Origin: an uncultured Collinsella sp.
GTDB lineage: Bacteria; Actinomycetota; Coriobacteriia; Coriobacteriales; Coriobacteriaceae
Reading direction: 5' to 3'
NCBI GenBank assembly: GCA_958413895.1
Contig: CATYVQ010000021.1
Location: 1-27,555 of the forward strand
DNA length: 27,555 nt
Below the pieces are notes generated by a model. That model worked only from the letters and a program-made list of their open reading frames with translations. It was not told the DNA's origin and made no database searches. The translations under genes were made by a program, and so were the position numbers. Below are positions 7,086 to 15,659 of the stretch, piece after piece (within the stretch, counting starts at the first letter, position 1; every line of letters begins with the position of its first letter).

Positions 7086-8093
7086 CTAGTCGGTGAGTCC
7101 GTAGAACTCTTGAGAAGGGACGCGATCGGTAAGAATCTCGAGCGCCCTATCCAAAGTAACACCGTTGTAGAGCGTTTGCTCCACGGCAAAGGTGAGCGGA
7201 ATGTCTACGCCCAGTGAACGGGCAAGCTCGCTGACGCTGCGGGCCGCGACAGCGCCCTCAACCACCATATGCGTGCGCGTCTGATACTCGTCGAGCGACA
7301 CGCCGTGGGCAAACTCGTAGCCAAAGGTACGGTTGCGCGAATGCTCCGAGGTACAGGTGGCGATGAGGTCGCCCATGCCGGCGAGTCCCATACAGGTCAT
7401 GGCCTGCCCGCCGCGGGCATGCACCAGTCGGCTGATCTCGGCCAGGCCACGCGTCATGATAAGGGCGAGCGTGTTGTCGCCCGCGCCCGATCCGGCGGAA
7501 ATGCCGCACACGATGGCGATGACGTTTTTCATGGCGCCGCAAACCTCGACGCCGGTCATGTCCTGCGACAGGTAGATGCGGAAGGCCGTGGAAAGAAGCA
7601 GCTCCTTAAAGGTCTCCCCTATCTGCGGGTCTTCGCTTGCGATGACGGCGGCAGAAAGTCCGCCGCGGCAGATTTCCTCAGCATGGTTGGGGCCCGAGAG
7701 CGCCGCGACACGTGCCTCGTTGCCGATCTCGCTGGCGATGACCTCGCTCATGAGCAGGCCGGACTCGGGCTCAATGCCCTTGGTGAGGCACAGAACCGGC
7801 GTCTTGTCAGCGATGAACGGCGCCGCCTGATGGCACACGCTGCGAAGGTGCGTCGAAGGAACGGCAAAGATGATGGCCTCGGCACCGTCGAGTGCCTGCG
7901 ACAGGTCCGTAGTGGCGATGACGTTGTCAGGCAGCTCGTATCCCACCAGATAGCGGGGATTACGGTGCTCGCCGTTAATGCCGGAGGCCGTCTGCTCGCT
8001 GTGGGCCCACATGGTCACGCGCTCGGCCCGTGCGGCGGCAAGGCCCGCGACGGCGGTTCCCCAGGAGCCGGAGCCAATCAGCGCAACATTCAT
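7086..8093 (-). CDS. gpsA: NAD(P)H-dependent glycerol-3-phosphate dehydrogenase
   Basis: GpsA reduces dihydroxyacetone phosphate to sn-glycerol 3-phosphate, the backbone for phospholipids. The 335-residue protein shows the Rossmann motif GSGSWGTA (7-14), LTKGIE with Lys105, SGPNHAEE (133-140) and the catalytic lysine in CGAMKN (Lys189). It lies 9 nt downstream of plsY, whose product acylates the glycerol 3-phosphate made here, so the two genes form a functional pair. AGGAGA upstream of the ATG supports the start at 8093. Confidence 0.97.
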   Translation of the reverse strand: MNVALIGSGSWGTAVAGLAAARAERVTMWAHSEQTASGINGEHRNPRYLVGYELPDNVIATTDLSQALDGAEAIIFAVPSTHLRSVCHQAAPFIADKTPVLCLTKGIEPESGLLMSEVIASEIGNEARVAALSGPNHAEEICRGGLSAAVIASEDPQIGETFKELLLSTAFRIYLSQDMTGVEVCGAMKNVIAIVCGISAGSGAGDNTLALIMTRGLAEISRLVHARGGQAMTCMGLAGMGDLIATCTSEHSRNRTFGYEFAHGVSLDEYQTRTHMVVEGAVAARSVSELARSLGVDIPLTFAVEQTLYNGVTLDRALEILTDRVPSQEFYGLTD

Positions 8094-8102
8094 GACTCTC
8101 TC

Positions 8103-8786
8103 CTACTTATCGTCGGGCTCGGTGACGCGCTTGGTAAACGAGAGCTTGGACTCCTTACCCGTCATGAGCTTTTTGATGTTCGCACGATGGGCCCACACCA
8201 CAGTAATGCCGATCAGCGCCATGCAAAACTTAAGTCCGAGGCTGCTGTACGGAAAGACCGCGCAGGCAGCGATGGGAAGACCGATGGCCGCGGCAAGCGA
8301 GCCCACCGACACAAACTTGGTGATGGCGACGGCCACGATAAACATGCCCAACAGCGAAAGTCCGATGGGCCAGTGCCAGGCGAGGATGACGCCCAGACCA
8401 ACTGCGATGCCCTTGCCGCCATGGAAGTTGAGGTAGGGCGAGAAGATATGGCCCCACACGGCTGCCAGGCAGATGACGCCGAGCATCCAGTCGCCGGCGG
8501 CACCGGGGGCCATAATGCTCACGGGGAAGCCATAGCCCAAGTCGGCAATGAGCGGACGCGCGATAAGGACGCAGATGGCGCCCTTGAGGCAGTCGAGCAG
8601 CAGCGTGAGCGCGGCCACCTTGGGGCCGGCCACGCGCAGGGCGTTGGTGGTGCCGATGTTGCCGGAGCCCGCCTTACGAATGTCCGTGTGGTTGAACACG
8701 CGGCCCAGGATCAGACCAAACGGAATCGCCCCGATAAAGAACGAGACCACGGCGCAGATGGCGGTCAGAAGAATCGGATTATGCAT
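8103..8786 (-). CDS. plsY: Glycerol-3-phosphate acyltransferase (acyl-phosphate dependent)
   Basis: PlsY transfers an acyl group from acyl-phosphate to glycerol 3-phosphate at the membrane, the first committed step of phosphatidate synthesis in most Gram-positive bacteria. The 227-residue protein is very hydrophobic with several membrane helices and carries the motifs GSGNIGTTNALR (40-51) and FHGGKGIAVGLG (121-132). I chose the start at 8786 (MHNPILL), not the Met at 8834, because GAAGGAG lies 7 nt before it and the protein then begins with its first helix. This start overlaps the end of der by 8 nt. GpsA, encoded next, supplies the substrate. Confidence 0.95.
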   Translation of the reverse strand: MHNPILLTAICAVVSFFIGAIPFGLILGRVFNHTDIRKAGSGNIGTTNALRVAGPKVAALTLLLDCLKGAICVLIARPLIADLGYGFPVSIMAPGAAGDWMLGVICLAAVWGHIFSPYLNFHGGKGIAVGLGVILAWHWPIGLSLLGMFIVAVAITKFVSVGSLAAAIGLPIAACAVFPYSSLGLKFCMALIGITVVWAHRANIKKLMTGKESKLSFTKRVTEPDDK

Positions 8787-10113
8787 CCTTTTGCTCCTTC
8801 TTCCTAAAGAAGAGTCGAATGGGCGTGCCGGCAAAGTCGAAGGTCGAGCGCATGCGGTTCTCCACGTAGCGCTGGTAGGTGTCGTTGACCAGGTCGCTGT
8901 GGTTGACGAAGAACGTAAACGTCGGCGGGTTGACGCCCGTCTGGGTCACATAGTGCATGCGCAGGCGGCGCTTGCCGTCCACCACGGTATGACCGAACTC
9001 GCGCAGGTCGGTGAGGAACGTGTTGAGGCGCGAGGTGCTGATCTTTTGCGAGCGCGTCTTTTCGGCGGCGTCTACCATTGCCCAGATCTTCTCGACGCTG
9101 CGGCCGGTCAGGGCAGAGATGCGCAAGTACTGGGCCCAGGGAGCCATGACGCCCAGACGGCGGTCGATGGTCTCCATGCAGGCCTCGCGCTTACGGTCGT
9201 CGTCGAGCAGATCCCACTTGTTGAGCAGCACAACGATGGCGCAGCCGCGCTCGATGGCAAGACCCATGACCTTCTGGTCCTGCTCGGTGACGCCCACGGA
9301 GGCGTCGACGACGAGCAGCGCCACGTCGGCGCGATCGATGGCGCGCAAGCCGCGGACCATCGAGTAGTACTCGATGTTTTCGTACACGGTGCTCTTCTTG
9401 CGAATGCCCGCGGTGTCGACCATGCGGTAGTGCTTTCCGTTGCGCTCCACGACGGTGTCGATGGCGTCGCGCGTCGTGCCGGCAATGTTGGACACGATAG
9501 AGCGGTCGGCGCCCAGGATGCGGTTGAACAGCGAGGACTTACCGGCGTTGGGGCGGCCAATGATGGCGACGTTCAGCGCGTCGGGGAACTCATCGGCGAC
9601 CTCGTCCTCTTCCTCCGGAAGCAGGGCAACGATATCGTCGAGCAGGTCGCCCGTTCCGTGGCCGTGCAGGGCCGAAAGCGGCGTGGGCTCACCGATGCCG
9701 AGCGAATAGAACTCCCAGATGCTGTCGTTTTCGCGGTCGGGGTTGTCGAGCTTGTTCACCAGCAGAAAGACCGGCTTGTCGCAGCGCTTGAGCATGCGGG
9801 CGACCGACTCGTCTTCCTCGGTGACGCCGGTGCGGCCGTCGACCACAAACAGGATGACGGCGGCTTCCTCGGCGGCGGCGAGCGCCTGGTCGCGGATGGA
9901 CGTGGCAAACACGTCATCGCTCTTGAGCGGCTCGATGCCGCCCGTGTCGACGATAGTGAACTCGCGGCCGTTCCAATCGGCCGTGTGATACGAGCGGTCT
10001 CGCGTGACGCCGCGGGACTCGTGGACGATGGCGTCCGAGGTCTGGGCCAGGCGGTTAACGAGCGTGGACTTGCCCACGTTGGGGCGTCCGACGACGGCGA
10101 CGATAGGTTTCAT
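8779..10113 (-). CDS. der: Ribosome assembly GTPase Der (EngA)
   Basis: Der is a tandem GTPase needed for maturation of the 50S ribosomal subunit. The 444-residue protein has two complete G domains followed by a KH-like domain. The first has GRPNVGKST (9-17), DTGG and NKLD (120-123); the second has GRPNAGKSS (187-195), DTAG and NKWD. Length and order are canonical. It begins with MKPIVAVVGRPN, as usual for the family. The gene overlaps plsY by 8 nt and lies 10 nt after the DUF512 gene, an association also seen in other Gram-positive genomes. Confidence 0.98.
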   Translation of the reverse strand: MKPIVAVVGRPNVGKSTLVNRLAQTSDAIVHESRGVTRDRSYHTADWNGREFTIVDTGGIEPLKSDDVFATSIRDQALAAAEEAAVILFVVDGRTGVTEEDESVARMLKRCDKPVFLLVNKLDNPDRENDSIWEFYSLGIGEPTPLSALHGHGTGDLLDDIVALLPEEEDEVADEFPDALNVAIIGRPNAGKSSLFNRILGADRSIVSNIAGTTRDAIDTVVERNGKHYRMVDTAGIRKKSTVYENIEYYSMVRGLRAIDRADVALLVVDASVGVTEQDQKVMGLAIERGCAIVVLLNKWDLLDDDRKREACMETIDRRLGVMAPWAQYLRISALTGRSVEKIWAMVDAAEKTRSQKISTSRLNTFLTDLREFGHTVVDGKRRLRMHYVTQTGVNPPTFTFFVNHSDLVNDTYQRYVENRMRSTFDFAGTPIRLFFRKKEQKDA

Positions 10114-10123
10114 CTGCTCTCCT

Positions 10124-11566
10124 TTAATGGGTAGGGTCAGTGGAAGTGTTAGAGTCGGCAGGCATTATGCCAAGGATGTACTCTAGGGTATCGAGCAGCT
10201 CATGCGGCATGGTCGATACCACATGAACCTCGGCGCCGCGACTGGTAAGGCTTGCGAGTAAATCGTCACGATGATACTCGTCAAGCGTCATGCCGTCAGC
10301 ATTGAACATGAGCTTAGGCACAAAGAGCATAACCCCCGACAGATCTTGGGGCAGCTGCTCCAGAATGTCACACGCGACGATGAGGCCGGTCACGTCCACG
10401 TTGCCGCCAAAGTAGCGGTTCTTGATGGCTGTGACGGTGCCGGCGAGACCATACGGCGACTCCACAAAGCGCGCCACGGTGTCGCGCGCGCTGGCGCCGG
10501 AGAGGCACAGAAGGCGCTGGTTGCGCTCGGCGATGCCAGCGCGGACGCGGGCCAGACGCTCGGCGTCGGCGGCAAGCACGTCGTCGGTCTCGTCCAGATA
10601 GGAGCGGATCATACCGATGCCGTCGTAGTACTGCGGGTAGCCGTCGTAAAAGTCCGCCTCGGGCGGCTCGATGCCGGCATCCAAGTAGAACTCGTCGCTC
10701 ATCTGGAAGGTGTGGCGGCCAAAGCGCTCGAAGGCACGGTCCTGGAACGGTCGGATCATGGCAATGGTCTCGCGCGCTAGCTCGGGCTTGTCGCTGTAGG
10801 ACCAGCTAAAACGGTTCTGATGCTTAGTAAAACCGAGCGGCACAATGCCCAGGCTGGTGATTTGCTCGTGCTCCTCGCAAAAGCGCAGGGTCTTTTCCAG
10901 CTCCTCGCCGTCGTTCATGCCGGGGCACAACACGATCTGCGCGTGAATCTCGATGCCGGCGGCCATGATAGCCTCGAGCACGTCCATGCCTCGCTGGGCG
11001 TTGCGGCCCATCATACGACGGCGGACGTCGGGGCTCACGGCGTGGACCGACACGTTCATGGGACTCATGTTGCGTTGGATGACGTTTTGCACGTCCTCGT
11101 CGGTAAGGTTCGTGAGCGTGACAAAGTTGCCCTGTAAAAAGCTCAGACGATAGTCGTCGTCGCGGATGTAGAGCGTGGAGCGGCCGCCCTTGGGCAGCAT
11201 GGTCATAAAGCAGAACACGCAGGCGTTCACACAGGTACGCATGCCATCGAAGATAGGGCCGTCGAACTCCAGACCCCAATCCTCTCCGGGAAAGCGATCG
11301 AGCTCCACAGGGGTGACGGTGCCATCGCGCGGGTCGAATACCTCGAGGTCGACGGTATCGTCGTCGGCCTCCCAGAGCCACACGATCATGTCGGTGAGCT
11401 GCTCACCGTTGACCGCAAGCACGCGCATGCCCGGCTCGATACCAACATCCCACGCGGGCGATTCGGGACGCACGTTCTTAACGAGCGCGCCCTCACCCGG
11501 CTCGGGGTCGCGGCTGCGCCCGTAATCGGCCACCTCGGCGGCGTATGCGGGTACGGTCTGGTCCAT
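10124..11566 (-). CDS. DUF512 family radical-SAM-like Fe-S protein with N-terminal PDZ domain
   Basis: The 480-residue product has a PDZ-like domain (about residues 25-85, VRPESPAWDVGIEPGMRVLAVNG), then a cysteine cluster C112-x3-C116-x2-C119 typical of radical-SAM [4Fe-4S] binding, then the DUF512 domain. The function of this family is not established, although its frequent linkage to der in clostridia and actinobacteria suggests a link to ribosome maturation or RNA modification. I place the start at 11566 (MDQTVPAYAAEV). The upstream Met at 11671 would add an Arg/His-rich stretch translated from inside ispH. AAGGAG lies about 13 nt upstream, at the end of ispH. It follows ispH after 2 nt and precedes der by 10 nt. 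Confidence 0.88.
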   Translation of the reverse strand: MDQTVPAYAAEVADYGRSRDPEPGEGALVKNVRPESPAWDVGIEPGMRVLAVNGEQLTDMIVWLWEADDDTVDLEVFDPRDGTVTPVELDRFPGEDWGLEFDGPIFDGMRTCVNACVFCFMTMLPKGGRSTLYIRDDDYRLSFLQGNFVTLTNLTDEDVQNVIQRNMSPMNVSVHAVSPDVRRRMMGRNAQRGMDVLEAIMAAGIEIHAQIVLCPGMNDGEELEKTLRFCEEHEQITSLGIVPLGFTKHQNRFSWSYSDKPELARETIAMIRPFQDRAFERFGRHTFQMSDEFYLDAGIEPPEADFYDGYPQYYDGIGMIRSYLDETDDVLAADAERLARVRAGIAERNQRLLCLSGASARDTVARFVESPYGLAGTVTAIKNRYFGGNVDVTGLIVACDILEQLPQDLSGVMLFVPKLMFNADGMTLDEYHRDDLLASLTSRGAEVHVVSTMPHELLDTLEYILGIMPADSNTSTDPTH

Positions 11567-11568
11567 GG

Positions 11569-12468
11569 TTAGCGGCAAAGCTCCTTGATGCGCTCGACGG
11601 CGCGCTCGATGTGTTCTTGCGGGGTTGAGGCTCCGGCGGTGATGCCGATGTGGCGAGCATCGGTAAACCACGCGGCCTCGATTTCGGATGCTTCCTCGAT
11701 GTGATGCGTGCGCTCGCAGGCGTCCGCGCAGATCTGAGCTAGGCGGCGGGTGTTGCCCGAGTTCTTTCCGCCCACGACGACCATGCAGTCGCAGCGGTTG
11801 GCAAGTGTGGCTGCTGCCTGTTGACGCTCACTCGTGGCGGCGCAGATGGTGTTGATCACGCGCAGCTCCTGCACATGCGGGGTGATGGCTGCCACGACCT
11901 CGGCCAAGTTCTGCGCGGTCTGGGTGGTTTGCACGACCAGGCCCACCTTGCCCTTGAGCGGCAGCGCGTCCGCATCAGCGGCGCAACTCACGACCTGCGC
12001 ATCGTCGCCGGCGTGACCCAGAATGCCCTCGACCTCGGGATGCCCCGGCTCGCCTACGACCACCACGCGGTAGCCCTCGCGCACCAGGCGCTCGGCTGCC
12101 ATATGGACCTTCTTCACGTAGGGGCAGGTGGCGTCGACCACGTTGAGGCCGCGCGTGCGGGCAGCATCGATCACCTTCGGCACCACGCCGTGGGCGCGGA
12201 CGATCACGGTGCCGGTTGCGGCATTATCCAGGGTATCGGCCAGACCGACGCCTGCCTCAGCAAGCTCGCGCACCACGATGGGGTTATGGATGAGCGGACC
12301 CAAGGTATGGACCTGAGTGCACTCCCCTGCCTGCGGCGCGGCGGCCAGCGCCATATCGAGCGCACGCTGTACGCCGTAGCAGGTGCCGGCGTGGGCGGCG
12401 ATCTCGATGGTGGGCGCGGTTGCTTGGTCGGACGCAGTCGCAGCGGTGTTCGTCACGTTCTCGCTCAT
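11569..12468 (-). CDS. ispH: 4-hydroxy-3-methylbut-2-enyl diphosphate reductase
   Basis: IspH makes IPP and DMAPP in the last step of the methylerythritol phosphate pathway, using a [4Fe-4S] cluster. The 299-residue protein keeps the three cluster cysteines (Cys30 in AGTCYGV, Cys115 in DATCPYV, Cys209 in NTICAAT) and substrate-site residues His61, His93 (VRAHG) and His143 (PGHPEVEG), plus VVQTTQT, GGKNSGNTRRL and GITAGAS. The start at 12468 (MSENVTN) lies 2 nt after the plsC stop; the Met at 12498 would read back into plsC. The N-terminal ~20 residues are a low-complexity Ala/Thr extension. The cmk-plsC-ispH order is common in Gram-positive bacteria. Confidence 0.97.
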   Translation of the reverse strand: MSENVTNTAATASDQATAPTIEIAAHAGTCYGVQRALDMALAAAPQAGECTQVHTLGPLIHNPIVVRELAEAGVGLADTLDNAATGTVIVRAHGVVPKVIDAARTRGLNVVDATCPYVKKVHMAAERLVREGYRVVVVGEPGHPEVEGILGHAGDDAQVVSCAADADALPLKGKVGLVVQTTQTAQNLAEVVAAITPHVQELRVINTICAATSERQQAAATLANRCDCMVVVGGKNSGNTRRLAQICADACERTHHIEEASEIEAAWFTDARHIGITAGASTPQEHIERAVERIKELCR

Positions 12469-12470
12469 GG

Positions 12471-13199
12471 CTAGAACCTGCCCGGATGCTCGTCGCACAG
12501 ATCGTCTCGCATGGCGTAGACGCGGTTCATGGCCTCGGACTCAAACCATTCCAGGCGCTCCGTGCGCTTAAGCCCGGCCGGTGCGTCGGAAAGCGAGACG
12601 GCCTTGCCGGCGCGGATCCAGCATTTCTTGGGACGCATGATCTTTTTGCCCGCGGGCGTGATGTCGGACCAGCCGCAGATGGCGAGCGGGTTCACAGGTG
12701 CCTTGCCCATCTGGGCGATGAGCGCAAAGCCGCCGTGGACCTCGGGCTTGATCTCGCGCGAGCGGATGCGCGTGCCCTCGGGGAAGATCAGGACGTCCTC
12801 GCCGCGCTGCAGCGCATGCTGAGCGGCGCGCAGGCACTTCATATCGGCAGTACCGCGCTCCACGGGGATGCCGCCAACGCGACTAAAGGCCCAGCGCACA
12901 ATCTTGCTCTTAGCGAACTCGGACTTAAAGATGGGGCGAATGCGGCGGCCCCCAAAGAACAGCGCCGTCTCCACGGCCAAGAGCTCGGCCATCGAGGTGT
13001 GGTTGCAGATGACCACGCTGCCGCGGCCTTCCTGGCGCTCAAACAACAGATCGGCGTCCTCTACCTTCCAACGCCACATGAGCTTGGAGAAGGCCCAAAG
13101 GATGGCCATGACCACGACGACGGTGCCGCGGATGAGCGCCGGGAACTCGGCGTAGGGGGCGTTGTAATAGTCCTCGGGCGTCTGCTTAAACAGGCGCAT
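12471..13199 (-). CDS. plsC: 1-acyl-sn-glycerol-3-phosphate acyltransferase (PlsC family)
   Basis: PlsC acylates lysophosphatidic acid to phosphatidic acid at the membrane face, downstream of PlsY. The 242-residue protein has a hydrophobic N-terminal segment (25-42), the acyltransferase block at 66-72 and the phosphate-binding block FPEGTR (139-144), plus GGIPVERG (109-116). The catalytic motif reads NHTSMAE, that is His-x4-Glu in place of the usual His-x4-Asp. The change keeps the acidic charge but is unusual for the family. AAGGAGG precedes the ATG. It follows cmk after 3 nt and precedes ispH by 2 nt. Confidence 0.92.
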   Translation of the reverse strand: MRLFKQTPEDYYNAPYAEFPALIRGTVVVVMAILWAFSKLMWRWKVEDADLLFERQEGRGSVVICNHTSMAELLAVETALFFGGRRIRPIFKSEFAKSKIVRWAFSRVGGIPVERGTADMKCLRAAQHALQRGEDVLIFPEGTRIRSREIKPEVHGGFALIAQMGKAPVNPLAICGWSDITPAGKKIMRPKKCWIRAGKAVSLSDAPAGLKRTERLEWFESEAMNRVYAMRDDLCDEHPGRF

Positions 13200-13202
13200 G
13201 GG

Positions 13203-13889
13203 CTACCTCCTTCGGTTGATAAGGTCCTCGATTATCGAGACGACCTCGTCGATGGTGTGGGCGGTGGAGTCGACGTGCACGGCGTCCTCGGCGGGCACGA
13301 GCGGTGCGACCTCGCGACTGCTGTCGAGCTTGTCGCGCTGCTTGAGGGCATCGAGGGTCTCGTCGACCTCGGCTTCGAGCTGCTCGGACGTGAGCGGCTG
13401 AGCGTCGTTTTGGTGGCGCTGCAGGACGCGGCGGCGGGCGCGCTCACGCGGGTCGGCGGTCAGGAACACCTTAACCTGCGCGTTGGGGAACACGACGGTT
13501 CCGATGTCGCGACCCTCGGCGACGATGTCGCGATCCTCGGCGGCGCGGCGCTGATGGACGAGCATGGCCGCGCGCACGCCCGGGTAGGCCGAGACCTTGG
13601 ACACGTTGGCGTCGACCTGCGGGGTGCGGATGGCAGCCGAGGCGTCCTGGCCATCGATGGTCAGACGTGTGTCCTCGCCGGTGCCGTTGGTAAAGCGGAT
13701 TTCGATCTGCTCGGCGAGGGCGTCGATGGCAGCCTCGTCGTCCAGGTCGATGCCGCGGTCGAGCGCGGCGAAGGTGACGGCGCGATACATGGCGCCCGTA
13801 TCGAGCTTGTTAAAGCCCAGCTGGCGGGCGATCTCCTTGGCGATGGTGGACTTGCCGGAACCGGCGGGGCCGTCGATGGCGACGATCAT
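13203..13889 (-). CDS. cmk: Cytidylate kinase
   Basis: Cmk phosphorylates CMP and dCMP with ATP. The 228-residue protein starts MIVAIDGPAGSGKST with the P-loop at 7-15, followed by the substrate-site motif KLDTGAMYRA and the family's VAEGRDIGTVVFP segment and LID-type arginines (RERARRR). AGGAAG lies just before the ATG. It is separated from the pseudouridine synthase by 66 nt and is tightly followed by plsC. Confidence 0.97.
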   Translation of the reverse strand: MIVAIDGPAGSGKSTIAKEIARQLGFNKLDTGAMYRAVTFAALDRGIDLDDEAAIDALAEQIEIRFTNGTGEDTRLTIDGQDASAAIRTPQVDANVSKVSAYPGVRAAMLVHQRRAAEDRDIVAEGRDIGTVVFPNAQVKVFLTADPRERARRRVLQRHQNDAQPLTSEQLEAEVDETLDALKQRDKLDSSREVAPLVPAEDAVHVDSTAHTIDEVVSIIEDLINRRR

Positions 13890-13955
13890 GCAATGCTTCC
13901 TTTCGGTGGTTGACGTGCTGGTATGGGACGCGGGCGCTGCGGCTTGGCGGTCTGC

Positions 13956-14933
13956 CTAGCCGGTGTAGCGCTCGCGGTAGGTGTTGCGCTTGGGCGCGGA
14001 GCCGTGGCTGCCGTGGTGACGCGTGCGTGCCGCGGGCGTGCCCTCGGGCTTGCCGCTGTCGCGCTTGGAGCTGGCCTGCTTAGGCGGGATGCCGCCGGCC
14101 TTGAGGATTTGCACCTCGCGGTCGGTGAGCTCGCGCCACGAGCCCTTGGCCACATCCTTGAGCTCCAGGCCGGCAAAGTTGCTGCGATGCAGGCGGATCA
14201 CCGGGTGGTGGATCTTGCCCAGCATGCGCTTGACCTGGTTCTTACGACCCTCGCGGATGATGACCTCCACGGCGGTGGTGCCGGGCTTGACGCCCTGCGG
14301 AGCCACGGCCTCGGCTTCGCGAGCGGTGATGACGCGGCAGATTGCCGGCTGGCATAGGCCGTCGTCGAGCTCGATGCCACGACGCAGCGGCGTGAGGTCG
14401 CGGTCGGACAGTTCGCCGTCCACGAGTGCCTGGTAGGTCTTGTAGACGTGTTTGCTCGGGTGCAGCAGGTCCTGCGACAGGTCGCCGTCGGTGGTAAAGA
14501 GCAAAAGGCCCGTGGTGTCGCGGTCCAGGCGGCCCACCGGGAACAGGCCCGGAAATCGGTCGCGGGGAACCAGGTCCGCCACACAGGGACGCTCCTGCGG
14601 GTCGCTCATGGTGGTGAGATAGCCGGTCGGCTTGTAGAGCATCAGGTACACGGCGCCCTGGTCGAGCTTAACGGGCATGCCGTCGACCTCGATATGATCG
14701 CGGTCGACATCGACCTTGGTGCCCAACTCGGTCGCGACCTCGCCGTTAACCGTCACTCGGCCGGCGGTCATCAGGTCCTCCGACCCGCGGCGGCTCGCCA
14801 CGCCTGCGCGCGCCAAAAAGCGCTGCAGGCGCATGGTGTGCGGATAGACGGGCTGGGCGTCGGACTTGTGCACATCCGCGTTGGGCGCCGCAGCGCCGGT
14901 GCGCATCTCCCCTGTCTCGTTAGTCTTCGTCAT
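13956..14933 (-). CDS. rluB: 23S/16S rRNA pseudouridine synthase, RluB/RsuA family
   Basis: The 325-residue enzyme isomerises a uridine in rRNA. It contains an S4 RNA-binding domain (about residues 34-80, MRLQRFLARAGVASRRGSE) and the catalytic domain with GRLDRDTTGLLLFT (134-147); Asp137 is the catalytic residue. The C-terminal 40 residues are a basic tail. The start at 14933 follows GGAGG by 6 nt and overlaps the end of scpB by 14 nt; the Met at 15020 lies inside scpB and is unlikely. In Firmicutes and Actinobacteria the gene after scpAB is usually the RluB type, which modifies the peptidyl-transferase region of 23S rRNA; the exact site is inferred. Confidence 0.93.
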   Translation of the reverse strand: MTKTNETGEMRTGAAAPNADVHKSDAQPVYPHTMRLQRFLARAGVASRRGSEDLMTAGRVTVNGEVATELGTKVDVDRDHIEVDGMPVKLDQGAVYLMLYKPTGYLTTMSDPQERPCVADLVPRDRFPGLFPVGRLDRDTTGLLLFTTDGDLSQDLLHPSKHVYKTYQALVDGELSDRDLTPLRRGIELDDGLCQPAICRVITAREAEAVAPQGVKPGTTAVEVIIREGRKNQVKRMLGKIHHPVIRLHRSNFAGLELKDVAKGSWRELTDREVQILKAGGIPPKQASSKRDSGKPEGTPAARTRHHGSHGSAPKRNTYRERYTG

Positions 14934-15648
14934 GCGTATCCTCCGCAGTGTCGTCGGTGGACAGCGTTTCCTCGCCGCCGACTGCCTCGACATCATCAAT
15001 ATCGGTATCGAGCAGCTCACGTTCTTCGTCCAGGTCCTCGGCCTGCTCCTCGAGCGTGGACTGAATGCTGCGGCCGCTCAGGCGCTCGCGTATAAACTGG
15101 CGCGACTGCTCGTCGGGGGCAAACTGCTCCAGATCGGGCAGGTCGCGGGTGGAGCGCAGACCGAATTTTTCCAAGAAGGCGTTGGTCGTGCCGTAGATGA
15201 TGGCCTGACCGCGCTGGGGGTCGCGGCCGAGTTCGCGCACCAGGCCCTTGTCCACGAGGGAAGCGATGACGCCGTCGGAGTTGACGCCGCGGATGCCCTT
15301 GACCACCTCGCGCGTCACGGGCTGGTGGTAGGCGATGACGGCGAGCGTCTCGAGCGCCGCCTGCGACAGCTTTTGCGTGTCCCAGCTCAGCACATACGCT
15401 TCGACAACATCGTGATAGGCAGGGTGCGTAAACAGGCGCCAGCCGCCGGCGACCTCGCGAAGCTGAAAGCCGCGGTTGGCCTCCTCGTACTCAACCTTGA
15501 GCTCGGCGAGCAGCGACGCGCACTCGCCCGGGGCGATATCCAGTGCGCCGGCCAGCGCGGGCGCACTCACCGGGTCGCTCGACACCAGCAGCAGCGCCTC
15601 GAGGGCGCCTTTGAGGCTGTTTGCATCCAGCGTGGAAAGGGTTGACAT
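14920..15648 (-). CDS. scpB: Segregation and condensation protein B
   Basis: ScpB dimers bind ScpA to form the kleisin complex with SMC, which organises and segregates the chromosome. The 242-residue protein has two winged-helix domains (roughly 10-90 and 95-175, including LETLAVIAYHQPVTR and VIASLVDKGLV). A long acidic tail (about 190-242, many Asp and Glu) goes beyond the compact core. AGGAG lies 8 nt before the ATG. It starts 11 nt after scpA and overlaps the pseudouridine synthase start by 14 nt. Confidence 0.96.
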   Translation of the reverse strand: MSTLSTLDANSLKGALEALLLVSSDPVSAPALAGALDIAPGECASLLAELKVEYEEANRGFQLREVAGGWRLFTHPAYHDVVEAYVLSWDTQKLSQAALETLAVIAYHQPVTREVVKGIRGVNSDGVIASLVDKGLVRELGRDPQRGQAIIYGTTNAFLEKFGLRSTRDLPDLEQFAPDEQSRQFIRERLSGRSIQSTLEEQAEDLDEERELLDTDIDDVEAVGGEETLSTDDTAEDTHDED

Positions 15649-15659
15649 GGTTGCGGCTC

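Noticed and set aside
7269..10134. Very long plus-strand open frames (7269-8807 and 8548-10134) opposite gpsA, plsY and der
   Set aside because: They lie antisense to well-recognised genes, are rich in Arg, Gly, His and Asp as expected from the reverse of GC-rich codons, and resemble no family.
12420..13913. 497-codon plus-strand frame opposite cmk, plsC and ispH
   Set aside because: Antisense shadow of three recognised genes; the composition (many Gly, Asp, Val and His) is typical of such artefacts.
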